Counted from the stretch's first letter, positions 43,695 through 52,367 are shown. The stretch is 57,819 bases of DNA from an uncultured Clostridium sp. (GCF_934754925.1 NZ_CAKVJA010000015.1:1-57819); one strand, 5' to 3'. Program-made: numbers and translations. Notes: generated by a model not told the origin, from the sequence alone.

Positions 43695-43751
43695 TTGACA
43701 ATATTCTGAAAATTGTATATATTATTAGTATAGAAAGAATTTTCAGAATAT
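43695..43751 (+). promoter_or_regulatory. Promoter of the STAS-like gene with two inverted 13-bp sites
   Basis: TTGACA (43695-43700), 17 bp, TATATT (43718-43723). ATATTCTGAAAAT at 43701-43713 and its exact inverse ATTTTCAGAATAT at 43739-43751 flank the start site; each has a TTC-N-GAA core. They look like twin operators. Confidence 0.65.
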
Positions 43752-43771
43752 TTAAAAAAGGAGATTGGGGT

Positions 43772-44050
43772 ATGAACATGAATATAAAAATAAAAGAGTT
43801 TTTAGGGGAGAATTATTCAATAGAAGATGCTATTTTGTTACGAGAAATAGTTAAAAATAATTTAGATACAGGTGTAACTTTAGATTTTGACGGTTTAGAA
43901 AGAATTCCATCAACTTTTTTAATATGTTTATTTAACGATTTAATAAATAAATTTGGACGAGACTATATTTTTAAACAAATTGATGTTAAAAATTTATCAA
44001 ACTATAGAGATTATTCAAGAGTAGTTTTAGGTACTGCATTTCAACAATAA
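43772..44050 (+). CDS. STAS-like DUF4325 protein
   Basis: 92 residues. The DUF4325 pattern is visible: an N-terminal strand-helix (IKEFLGENYSIEDAILLREIV), then VTLDFDGLERIPSTFLICLFNDLINKFG, the strand-Ser-helix region resembling a STAS anti-sigma antagonist phospho-site. The protein could act by protein-protein contact in a signalling switch; a partner kinase is not seen. ATG behind AAAGGAG. It has a strong promoter and candidate operators of its own. Confidence 0.72.
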   Translation: MNMNIKIKEFLGENYSIEDAILLREIVKNNLDTGVTLDFDGLERIPSTFLICLFNDLINKFGRDYIFKQIDVKNLSNYRDYSRVVLGTAFQQ

Positions 44051-44114
44051 ATTAAACTTTTCTATTCAGCATAATATATTTTAAAAGATACTTCCTTCGT
44101 AATTATAATTTTCT

Positions 44115-44140
44115 TAGCTTCGATTTTCGAGGCTTTTTTC
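44115..44140 (+). terminator. Terminator after the STAS-like gene
   Basis: Stem AGCTTCGA/TCGAGGCT with two G-T pairs and T6. Confidence 0.7.
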
Positions 44141-44251
44141 TTTAGGCTTAAAATAATCTTAAAAAATAAAAAATTTTATTAAAACATTGAATTACTATAT
44201 AGAAATATGATAATAATAAGTTATACCAAAAAATGAAAGTGAGGTAATTAT

Positions 44252-44776
44252 ATGAAAAATCCTATAGTAACTATAGAAATGGAAAATGGAGATATAATGA
44301 AAGCGGAGTTATATCCAGAAATAGCTCCAAATACAGTTAAGAATTTTGTTGATTTAATAAATAGAGGATTTTATGATGGATTAATATTCCACAGAGTAAT
44401 ACCTGGATTTATGATTCAAGGTGGATGCCCAGAAGGAATGGGAATTGGTGGACCTGGATATAGTATAAAAGGTGAATTTTCAAGAAATGGATTTGCCAAT
44501 AATTTAAAACATACAAAAGGTGTTTTATCTATGGCTAGAGCAATGCATCCAGATTCAGCAGGTAGCCAATTCTTCATAATGGTTGAAGATGCACCACATT
44601 TAGATGGACAATATGCTTCATTTGGTAAATTAATAGAAGGATTAGATGTTGCTACAAAAATAGTTAATACTAAGAGAGATTACAGTGATAAACCATATGA
44701 AGATCAAGTGATGAAAAAGGTAACTGTAGAAACTTTTGGTGAAAAGTTTGATGAGCCTGAAATAATAGAAGACTAA
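44252..44776 (+). CDS. Peptidyl-prolyl cis-trans isomerase, cyclophilin type
   Basis: 174 residues, cytoplasmic (no signal peptide). Cyclophilin core: NTVKNFVDLINRGFYDGLIFHRVIPGFMIQGG with the catalytic Arg/Phe, GVLSMARAMHPDSAGSQFFIM, and HLDGQYASFGKLIEGLDV. It speeds proline isomerisation in protein folding. ATG at 44252 behind GTGAGG. Followed by the long palindrome at 44800-44871. Confidence 0.94.
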   Translation: MKNPIVTIEMENGDIMKAELYPEIAPNTVKNFVDLINRGFYDGLIFHRVIPGFMIQGGCPEGMGIGGPGYSIKGEFSRNGFANNLKHTKGVLSMARAMHPDSAGSQFFIMVEDAPHLDGQYASFGKLIEGLDVATKIVNTKRDYSDKPYEDQVMKKVTVETFGEKFDEPEIIED

Positions 44777-44799
44777 TATTTAAAGTAAGGTTTAAGCTT

Positions 44800-44871
44800 T
44801 TAAGGGCTGTATTAAAATACATATGTGATAATTAAGTAAGGGTTTCACATTAAATTTTAATGCAGCCTTAA
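44800..44871. repeat. Palindromic MITE-like element with TTAA flanks (may also act as terminator)
   Basis: A 64-bp element (44804-44867) has inverted ends GGGCTGTATTAAAAT / ATTTTAATGCAGCC and an inner inverted pair ATGTGA/TCACAT. It is bounded on each side by TTAA (44800-44803 and 44868-44871), like a target duplication. Ends of the form GGCTG-TATTAAAAT recall IS-derived mini-elements. No second copy is in the window. Confidence 0.5.
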
Positions 44872-44905
44872 ATTAAATTTATATGTGTATACTGGGGTGT
44901 GTATA

Positions 44906-45280
44906 ATGCTTGATAATAATAAGTGTATTTTAGTATATGGATTATCTAATATAGAATTGGTGAGTTTAAGGGAATTAGGATATAAAATTATAGAAATAAC
45001 TCCTGAAATGTGTGAGATGACATTAATGGATGTACTACTTGGTATGAGATTCGACATATTTAATAGCAATCCAATTAAAGAAAAGGTAATACTATATAAT
45101 AATTTATCGGAAAATGAGATTAGAAAAGCGATAGCAGATACTAGAAGAAATATCAAAGATGGGATATTAGCTGTAGTAACAGAACAATCTATCAATTGGA
45201 AAATAAGTTATCTTATTAAGCATTTAATATATGAGAAAGAATGGTATTCAAAAGTTAGAAAGGAAAAGAGCAATGAGTAG
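44906..45280 (+). CDS. DUF3783 domain protein
   Basis: 124 residues from the ATG at 44906 (GGGGTGTG upstream). CILVYGLSNIELVSLRELGYKIIEITPEM matches the start of DUF3783 and FDIFNSNPIKEKVILYNNLSENEIRKAI its core, in which a Rossmann-like alpha/beta segment reads ILYNNL. The family has no assigned function. Its last 8 bases overlap the next gene, an XRE regulator, so the two are translationally coupled. Confidence 0.75.
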   Translation: MLDNNKCILVYGLSNIELVSLRELGYKIIEITPEMCEMTLMDVLLGMRFDIFNSNPIKEKVILYNNLSENEIRKAIADTRRNIKDGILAVVTEQSINWKISYLIKHLIYEKEWYSKVRKEKSNE

Positions 45281-45947
45281 AGTTGGTGAAAAGATAAAGG
45301 AAGCCAGATTAAAATCTGGTATGACACAAAAAGTACTTGCAAAGAAGTTAGGTGTTGCAGAGAAATTTATAAATGAAGTTGAAACGGGTAGAAGAATTGT
45401 ACAAGAATCATTTATAGATAAAGCAGCTAAAATTTTAAAAGCAGACTTAAATGATGTGAGTATGGTTGTAACAGACGAAGTATTAATGGAAGAAAGAAAA
45501 GCATATAATACAATTAATAAGAAGCCATCAAAGATAGAAACTGAAGAAGTATGGGATAATGCATTTTCATCTGTCTTAAAGAATGTTCCAATTTATGATT
45601 ATAGTTTAAAGAATGTTAAAGGAAAAATAGAATTACCTATTCATTCAAATAAAGTGGAAGGTTTTCCTCAAGATAAAGTTATGTATTTAGAAATTCAGGA
45701 TAATGAGATGTCTGGCTTTAGAATGATGCAAGGAGATTTAGCTTTTGCACATTTAGTAAAAGAAATAAGCAATAATGGAATATTCTTGGTTGATTATAAA
45801 GGAAATAGAAAAATAAGACAAATAAAGAGCTTAGGAAATTCAAAGCTACTTCTTGTAAGTAACGGGGGAGCTCTTATGACTGAAACTGTAGAATCTAGAG
45901 AAATATCGGTAATTGCAAAGTTAGAAAGAATAGAAATTAGATTATAA
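45273..45947 (+). CDS. XRE-type regulator with S24/LexA-like C-terminal domain
   Basis: 224 residues from the ATG at 45273 (AAAGGAAAAG upstream). Residues 3-60 are an XRE helix-turn-helix (GEKIKEARLKSGMTQKVLAKKLGVAEKFINEVETGRR). The C-terminal ~95 residues are laid out like an S24 peptidase domain (VMYLEIQDNEMSGFRMMQGDLAFAH, then GIFLVDYKGNRKIRQIK). The catalytic Ser of the usual D-S-M is Glu145 here (N-E-M), so self-cleavage is unlikely. No prophage genes surround it; it is paired with the DUF3783 gene. Terminator follows at once. Confidence 0.8.
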   Translation: MSRVGEKIKEARLKSGMTQKVLAKKLGVAEKFINEVETGRRIVQESFIDKAAKILKADLNDVSMVVTDEVLMEERKAYNTINKKPSKIETEEVWDNAFSSVLKNVPIYDYSLKNVKGKIELPIHSNKVEGFPQDKVMYLEIQDNEMSGFRMMQGDLAFAHLVKEISNNGIFLVDYKGNRKIRQIKSLGNSKLLLVSNGGALMTETVESREISVIAKLERIEIRL

Positions 45948-45973
45948 AAAGGTGCCAAAGGGCACCTTTTTTA
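45946..45973 (+). terminator. Terminator of the DUF3783-XRE operon
   Basis: Perfect stem AAAAGGTGCC/GGCACCTTTT with T6. Confidence 0.92.
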
Positions 45974-46010
45974 TTATATAAATAATAAAATAAAAAACAA
46001 TATATTAATA

Positions 46011-46049
46011 TGTGGATAGTGTGGATAACTTAATAAAACATGTGGATAA
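46011..46049. promoter_or_regulatory. Cluster of three DnaA boxes upstream of csp
   Basis: TGTGGATAG (46011-46019), TGTGGATAA (46020-46028) and TGTGGATAA (46041-46049) all face the same way. The last two are exact complements of TTATCCACA. They lie between the preceding terminator and the csp gene. A sigma-G-like -10 (CATATAT, 46098-46104) is possible downstream but weak. Confidence 0.7.
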
Positions 46050-46125
46050 CTTTGATATTAATAATAAATTTAATAGTTCAGATATTTTAAATTAAACATA
46101 TATTGATAAGAGAAATTATTACGAG

Positions 46126-49100
46126 GTGGTAAACATAGAAGGTAATTTAAATAATTTAGGTATATTAAAGAATATGCCAACATCAATATTATCAAAGCTT
46201 AATATATCACATAGCTTTTTAGCAACTAATAATGATTCTGAAATTGAAGTAAGTATAATTTCAGGAGCTTCTCCAAGTGAAATTTCTAAAATAGTGGAAA
46301 ACTTAAATGGAAAGTATGTTGATTTGGGATATGGATATGGAATAGCAGAAATTCCAATAGAAAATCTTGTTGCTTTAGCAACTAGCCCAGAAATTCAATA
46401 TATAGAACTACCTAAAAGTTTATATGCAGATGATTATGAAAGTAATAGGGCTTCTTGTATTACACAGTTAAATTCAAGTGAATTTAATGGAAAGGGAGTT
46501 TTAATTGGATTTATTGATACTGGAATAGATTATACTCATCCTGCATTTAGAAATCCTGATGGAACAACTAGAATAGAATATATATATGATTTAGATGAAG
46601 GTGGAAAGGTATATACTAAGGAGCAAATTAATGAAGCACTTAAATCATCTGATCCATATTCAATAGTTAATTCAACTGATATTACTGGACATGGAACACA
46701 TGTTGTAGGAATAGCTTGTGCTGGAGGAAAAATAGATAAGCAATATTATGGTGTAGCACCTGAAAGTTCAATAGCAATGGTCAAGGTGGCTAGAAGTAGA
46801 TTTGCATTAAGTACTCAAATAATGAAGGGAATAAAGTTTCTTATTGATAAGGGAAAAGAGCTAAATATGCCATTAGCTATAAATATGAGTTTAAGTACTA
46901 ATGATGGAGCACATAATGGTAGTAGTTTGCTTGAACAATATATTTCAACAGTTTCTGCTACTGAAAGAGTAACAATTGTTATAGCAGCAGGAAATGAAGG
47001 TGAAGCAGCACATCATGTAGGAGGAACATTAGAAGAAGTAAATGATGTGTATTTTAATATTTCATCAGATGAATCTATAGTTGTAATAAATTTATATAAA
47101 TCGATATTGCCACAATTAAGTATAGAGTTAATTTCTCCATATGGAATTGGTACTGGTGAAATATTAGTAAAAGAAGGAGTTAATGAAGGAACAATAGGAA
47201 ATTCTAGATATTCCATATATTTAACTGGACCTAAGCCATTTGATGTAAGTGGAGAAATTGGAATTATATTAACTGGAATTAATGGCTTTGTATCTTCAGG
47301 ACAATGGAAAATAACATTAAGAAAATTAAATAAATATAACGGAAACTTTGATATGTGGTTACCTATTTCAGAAGGATTAAATGTTAATACTAAGTTTTTA
47401 GAACCTGTTGTTTATAACACATTAGGAATACCTGCCACAGTTAAAAATGTAATATCAGTTGGAAGTTATAATTATTTAGTTGGTATTATTTCACCATTTA
47501 GTGGAAGAGGAGAAAAATATAATGGACAATATATAAAGCCTGATATAGTTGCACCAGGAGAAGGAATTTATTCTGCTATACCTAATAGGGGATTTGATAA
47601 AAAAACAGGAACCTCTATGGCAGCACCACAAGTTACAGGTGCCGCAGCTCTTATGATGCAATGGGGAATAGTAAATGGAAATGATCCTTATTTATATGGG
47701 GAAAGAGTAAAATATTTTTTAATTCTAGGTTCAAAAAAGACTAGGCAAGATATAGAGTATCCAGATGCAGGCTGGGGATATGGTGAACTTTGTTTAAGAG
47801 AAAGTATTAATTTAGTATCTCAAACATTAGGGTTAGGTCTTAGAAATAATGATATTAAAAATATAATTATAAATGATTACCTTAAAAGAGTAGATGAAAT
47901 AAATGTAGACTATAATTCAAAGAGTAATGATAGAGTTTTTCTTTTAGTTGAAATTGCAAATGAAGAAGTATTAAAAAATTTATTAAAGATACAAGAGGTT
48001 GAGGGTTTAATGATATTATCAAATTTTGCATTAATAATTACACCAGTTAATAAGGTTGATGAAATAAAAAAATTGGTAATTAGAATAGTTAATATTGAAG
48101 AATTTTATACTATATTGACATTAAATGATATTTCACCAGTAGAAGCAAGTGGAGCACCTGTATTTAATAATAATCCATATTTAAGGCTTAATGGAAGAGG
48201 TGTATTGGTTGGAGTAATTGATACGGGAATAGATTATCTTAACAAAGAATTTCAAATGGAAGATGATACAACAAGAATAGTACGGTTATGGGATCAAACT
48301 ATTCAAGGAGATACAAATATATATGGATTAAAATATGGTACTGAATATACAGAAGAGCAAATAAACCAAGCAATAAGTTTACAAACTTCAGGTGGGGATC
48401 CATATAGTATAGTTCCATCTAAGGATGAAATTGGACATGGCACTAAGGTAAGTGGAATTATTGGTGGAAGGGGTATAAATCCAGATTTAAAAGGAGCTGC
48501 TCCAGACTGTAAGTTTGTTATTGTTAAGCTAACTAGAGCAACAAAAGCAGAACTTGATGCATCACTTATCGATAAAACAGATGTGCCATCATATAGTCCG
48601 TGGAGTGTATTATTAGGAATAAGGTATGTAGTTTCCGTTGCAAGAGAATTAAATAAGCCATTAGTTATATTTATACCACTTGGAGGTAATATGGGCTCTC
48701 ATACTGGAAATGGAATTAATGAAGGTATTATTGATAACTATTCAACTGAAGCAGCAACTGTCGCTGTAGTGCCAGTTGGAAATCAAGGAAATACAGATAC
48801 TCATACTGAAGGAATAATTGAAAAGGTTGGAGATATAAAAGATATAGAGATAAGAATTGGTGAAAAGCAAAAAAAATTACCAATAATAATATGGATAAAC
48901 AAACCTAATAGAGTTATGTTATCAATAATATCCCCTACAGGAGAAATAATTGATAACATGGAGGCTAAAAATACAAATAATAGAAGAATAAAATTTTTAT
49001 ATGAAAAAACTGAAATGATAGTTAATTTTACTTCACCAGAATTATCAACAGGTGATTCACTTATTTTTATAAGAGCATATAATTTAAGACCAGGAATTTG

Positions 49101-49692
49101 GAAATTTAGGTTAACTGGAGAATATATAGTAGAGGGTAATTATTATGCATGGATACCTCAAAGGGAACTTATAGATGATGAAACTAAGTTTTTAAATCCA
49201 GTTGAATATACAACTATTACATTACCAAGTACTTCTAATAATGCAATTTCAGTAGGATATTATAATCAAAATAATAATTCCATTGTATCAGAATCCAGTA
49301 ATGGTTATACAAGGTATGGAAATATAAAACCGGATATAGTAGCTGGAGGAAGTAATGCTTTAGTTACTATTCCAGGAGGAGCAACTTCAGTGATGAGTGG
49401 ATCTTCAGTTGCAGGTGCTGTTGTGGCAGGATGTTGTGCTCTTATTCTTCAGTGGGCAGTTACTGATGGAAATTATCCAGATATATATTCATCACAAATA
49501 AAAACATATATTATAAGTGGAGCAAAGACAAGACCTGGTGATATTTATCCTAATAAGCGATGGGGATATGGAATGTTTGATTTACAAGGTGTATTTGATT
49601 GGATACAACAAACATATACACCTAGAATAAATACAGATTTTGAGGAGTATAGAGTTAAAAACTTATTTATTAGAAAGCCTAGAGATTTATAA
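46126..49692 (+). CDS. Csp-type germination protease, tandem double subtilase
   Basis: Up to 1188 residues with two S8 units, each with its own ~100-residue prodomain-like stretch. Unit 1: Asp131 (GFIDTGIDYTHP), His189 (GHGTHVVGIA), oxyanion Asn290 (AAGNEG), Ser497 (GTSMAAPQVTGAAA). Unit 2: Asp699 (GVIDTGIDYL), His771 (GHGTKVSGI), Asn886 (PVGNQG), Ser1094 (SGSSVAGAVVAG, a diverged serine motif). No signal peptide, as expected for spore-packaged Csp proteins. Csp proteases cut pro-SleC during germination; SleC is the next gene, 64 bp on. The GTG at 46126 lies within GAGGTGG, so that Shine-Dalgarno suits ATA at 46135 instead; the first ATG is 46174. C. difficile CspBA is a similar fusion but with one dead half. 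Confidence 0.9.
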   Translation: MVNIEGNLNNLGILKNMPTSILSKLNISHSFLATNNDSEIEVSIISGASPSEISKIVENLNGKYVDLGYGYGIAEIPIENLVALATSPEIQYIELPKSLYADDYESNRASCITQLNSSEFNGKGVLIGFIDTGIDYTHPAFRNPDGTTRIEYIYDLDEGGKVYTKEQINEALKSSDPYSIVNSTDITGHGTHVVGIACAGGKIDKQYYGVAPESSIAMVKVARSRFALSTQIMKGIKFLIDKGKELNMPLAINMSLSTNDGAHNGSSLLEQYISTVSATERVTIVIAAGNEGEAAHHVGGTLEEVNDVYFNISSDESIVVINLYKSILPQLSIELISPYGIGTGEILVKEGVNEGTIGNSRYSIYLTGPKPFDVSGEIGIILTGINGFVSSGQWKITLRKLNKYNGNFDMWLPISEGLNVNTKFLEPVVYNTLGIPATVKNVISVGSYNYLVGIISPFSGRGEKYNGQYIKPDIVAPGEGIYSAIPNRGFDKKTGTSMAAPQVTGAAALMMQWGIVNGNDPYLYGERVKYFLILGSKKTRQDIEYPDAGWGYGELCLRESINLVSQTLGLGLRNNDIKNIIINDYLKRVDEINVDYNSKSNDRVFLLVEIANEEVLKNLLKIQEVEGLMILSNFALIITPVNKVDEIKKLVIRIVNIEEFYTILTLNDISPVEASGAPVFNNNPYLRLNGRGVLVGVIDTGIDYLNKEFQMEDDTTRIVRLWDQTIQGDTNIYGLKYGTEYTEEQINQAISLQTSGGDPYSIVPSKDEIGHGTKVSGIIGGRGINPDLKGAAPDCKFVIVKLTRATKAELDASLIDKTDVPSYSPWSVLLGIRYVVSVARELNKPLVIFIPLGGNMGSHTGNGINEGIIDNYSTEAATVAVVPVGNQGNTDTHTEGIIEKVGDIKDIEIRIGEKQKKLPIIIWINKPNRVMLSIISPTGEIIDNMEAKNTNNRRIKFLYEKTEMIVNFTSPELSTGDSLIFIRAYNLRPGIWKFRLTGEYIVEGNYYAWIPQRELIDDETKFLNPVEYTTITLPSTSNNAISVGYYNQNNNSIVSESSNGYTRYGNIKPDIVAGGSNALVTIPGGATSVMSGSSVAGAVVAGCCALILQWAVTDGNYPDIYSSQIKTYIISGAKTRPGDIYPNKRWGYGMFDLQGVFDWIQQTYTPRINTDFEEYRVKNLFIRKPRDL

Positions 49693-49756
49693 TAATCACT
49701 AAATATAATAAAAAAGCATATTAATAATTAATGGATTAATATATTAAGGAGTTATT

Positions 49757-51088
49757 ATGGCTGATAAAGGTAGGTTAAAAATACAATGTTTTGTAGGTGA
49801 TACTTATATACCTGTAGAGGGTGGTAAGATAACCATAGTATCATCTTCAGATAAAACGAGTGATAATAAAGAAGTTAACTTAGTTACTAATTCATCAGGA
49901 GAATCGCAAGTTATTGAATTAAATGCACCACCACTAGAATATTCACAAGAACCATCACAACCAACACCCTACAGTTTGTATGATTTAAGAATAGATAGGG
50001 AGGGGTTTCAAACATTAGTTATTAATGGTGTTCAAATATTTCCAGGCCAAACAGCAATTCAACAATGTCAATTAATAAAATCTGATAGTAGGAACAGCAG
50101 AGCAGATGTAATAAATATAGGCCCTAATACATTAAATGGAAATTATCCAGCCAAAATTCCAGAAGAAGTTGATAAGCCTTTACCACCTCCAACTAGTGGA
50201 GTTGTACTTCCAAAGCCAGTAGTTCCAGAGTTTATAACTGTTCATACTGGAACGCCAAGCAATACTTCAGCACCTAATTATACTGTTTTGTATAAGGAGT
50301 ATATTAAAAATGTAGCTTCATGTGAAATATATTCAACTTGGCCAGAAAATACTATAAGGGCTAATGTTTATGCAATAATATCATTTACATTAAATAGAAT
50401 ATATACGGAATGGTATAGGGGAAAAGGAAAGAATTATGATATAACTAATTCTACAGCATATGATCATGCTTTTACTTATGGAAGAAATATATATGATAGT
50501 ATAAGCGCAGTTGTTGATGATATTTTTTCAAGTTATATAAGAAGAGTAGGTAGAAAGCAACCCTTATTAACACAGTATTGCGATGGAAAGAATGTTCAAT
50601 GTCCAGGTTGGATGACTCAATGGGGAAGTAAATATCTTGGAGATCAAGGAAAAACTCCATATGAAATATTAACTAATTACTATGGAAATGATATTGAATT
50701 AGTTACAGCAGAAATTGTAAAAGGAAGTCCTAGTTCTTATCCAGGATATGATTTAACTATAGGCTCTAGTGGAGCTGAGGTTGAGACAATTCAAGAGCAA
50801 TTAAATAGAATAGCTCAAAATTATCCACTAATACCTAAGTTAGCAGTTGATGGAGTTTATGGATCAAAAACGCAAGAAGCAGTTAAGGTATTTCAAAGTA
50901 TATTTAACTTACCACAAACAGGTGTTGTAGATTATGCAACTTGGTATAAAATATCAGATGTTTATGTTGGAGTAACAAGAATTGCAGAATTAAGATCATC
51001 TATTAAGCAAAGAACATTCATTCCACCATTATCATTTGATATTTTAAACTCAGAACAAGTACCAAAAATAAACTATTTTGATGATTAG
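49757..51088 (+). CDS. sleC: Spore cortex-lytic enzyme SleC (pro-form)
   Basis: 443 residues, the length of known SleC. The N-terminal ~150 residues are the pre/pro region (LKIQCFVGDTYIPVEGGKI, YDLRIDREGF). The likely Csp cleavage area is SGVVLPKPVVPEFITVHTG (147-165). The catalytic SpoIID/LytB-like part follows (EYIKNVASCEIYSTWPENTIRANVYAI, QYCDGKNVQCPGWMTQWGS), with Glu190/Glu197 as candidate catalytic acids, and then a PG_binding_1 domain (331-410, LAVDGVYGSKTQEAVKVFQ). It is a lytic transglycosylase type hydrolase of spore cortex, activated by Csp upstream. No signal peptide. ATG behind AAGGAG. Confidence 0.95.
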   Translation: MADKGRLKIQCFVGDTYIPVEGGKITIVSSSDKTSDNKEVNLVTNSSGESQVIELNAPPLEYSQEPSQPTPYSLYDLRIDREGFQTLVINGVQIFPGQTAIQQCQLIKSDSRNSRADVINIGPNTLNGNYPAKIPEEVDKPLPPPTSGVVLPKPVVPEFITVHTGTPSNTSAPNYTVLYKEYIKNVASCEIYSTWPENTIRANVYAIISFTLNRIYTEWYRGKGKNYDITNSTAYDHAFTYGRNIYDSISAVVDDIFSSYIRRVGRKQPLLTQYCDGKNVQCPGWMTQWGSKYLGDQGKTPYEILTNYYGNDIELVTAEIVKGSPSSYPGYDLTIGSSGAEVETIQEQLNRIAQNYPLIPKLAVDGVYGSKTQEAVKVFQSIFNLPQTGVVDYATWYKISDVYVGVTRIAELRSSIKQRTFIPPLSFDILNSEQVPKINYFDD

Positions 51089-51097
51089 TGAAATATA

Positions 51098-51163
51098 TTG
51101 CGCACATGGAGAAAGGAAAAATAAATATTTTATTTTTTCCCTCCATGTAGTGCGCAATTTAAT
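51098..51163. terminator. Bidirectional terminator between sleC and the YkvI-type gene
   Basis: Long stem: ATTGCGCACATGGAG... pairs with ...CTCCATGTAGTGCGCAAT, continuing through GGAAAAA/TTTTTCC, around a short AT loop. Confidence 0.88.
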
Positions 51164-52217
51164 TAAGTTCTGATTTATGTTTGTAATAGAAATAAATACA
51201 TTGTGTTATGAATATTAAGCTTAGTAGACCAAAGAGAGGATATAATGTTGAAATTAAATTTGAGAATCCAATTTGAGATATTGGTAAGGCTACTGCTAAA
51301 ACTATAAAAATTCCTTTTTTAAATTTAATATTAAAGCTTTGCTCTAATGTTTTACTAATTGAGTAAACATCTGAAACTTCTGTAGAGAACATTTCAAGCC
51401 AAATTATTACTAAGAGTAAAGCTTGTATAACATTACCGAATCTTTGGGCAACTAAAAGTAAGGGTATTTCAAGTTCAAATATATATGGTTGGTTAGCCAA
51501 TAATAATAGATTAATGGCACTAGATAATAAAGTTAAGCCTAAAGCTCCTAATGCAACACCATAAACCATTGCTTTAGAGTTTTTAGTTTCATTACTTAAC
51601 GGTACAAGTACACCTGAACAACAAAGTATATTATATCCAGCATAAAGTATAGTAGAAATAACAACACCATCTTTAGGAGGTTCAAAGCTAGAGATATATT
51701 GTAATGAAATCGAATCTTTACAAAATAAAAAATATAAAACTAGAATGAGAGTAATTGTACATAGTAAAGCAGGTACTATAAATGAATTTACTTCAATAAG
51801 TCCTTCTGTATCTCTTAGTAAAAAGATACACGCAAGGCAAAGCATGATTAATGAACCAATAATTTTGGGTATTCCAAAAAACTGATTAATTAAAGCACCA
51901 CTTCCGGCAAGAATGATTGATGCACTAGAAATTAAATAGAATGTTGTTATTACTCCTGTTATTTTACCAAGTAAATTAGGACTTATTATTTTTAAAACAT
52001 CGCTATAGGAGTTAAGATTATATTTGATACCTATTTTAGCTATTACTGATCCCATCAATATATAAAATACTCCACAAAAGAGTATTCCCAAAAAGCTAGT
52101 TACACCAAAGGAAGTAAAAAATTGAGTAATTTCTTTACCAGAAGCAAGCCCAGCACCAACAACTGTTCCAATAAATACAGCAGCAATTTGAAAAATCTTA
52201 GTGAAATCTTTTTTCAC
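51159..52217 (-). CDS. YkvI family membrane transporter
   Basis: 352 residues with about ten membrane helices and no signal peptide. The start KIFQIAAVFIGTVVGAGLASGKEITQFFTSFG has the glycine-rich broken first helix of LeuT-fold (amino-acid/sodium symporter-like) proteins and matches YkvI-type proteins. Later block AGYNILCCSGVLVPLSNETKNSKAM. The substrate is unknown. GTG start behind GGGGGGA. Convergent with sleC; its place beside the germination genes might be chance. Confidence 0.8.
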   Translation of the reverse strand: MKKDFTKIFQIAAVFIGTVVGAGLASGKEITQFFTSFGVTSFLGILFCGVFYILMGSVIAKIGIKYNLNSYSDVLKIISPNLLGKITGVITTFYLISSASIILAGSGALINQFFGIPKIIGSLIMLCLACIFLLRDTEGLIEVNSFIVPALLCTITLILVLYFLFCKDSISLQYISSFEPPKDGVVISTILYAGYNILCCSGVLVPLSNETKNSKAMVYGVALGALGLTLLSSAINLLLLANQPYIFELEIPLLLVAQRFGNVIQALLLVIIWLEMFSTEVSDVYSISKTLEQSFNIKFKKGIFIVLAVALPISQIGFSNLISTLYPLFGLLSLIFITQCIYFYYKHKSELN

Positions 52218-52367
52218 GCATATCCCCCCAATATATTTCTAATATCTAATATATAAAGGTTACAGTACAATTATTCTTTTTTTGTGAATAAGCTATATTT
52301 TATTAGGTAAAATAAATTTAAGAGATTGTTTTTAAGTGGAATAAAATATGTGAGGAGATTAATTGAT

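Noticed and set aside
45273..45947. Prophage repressor
   Set aside because: XRE plus S24 architecture suggests this, but no integrase, antirepressor, terminase or structural gene is near, and the partner is a DUF3783 gene.
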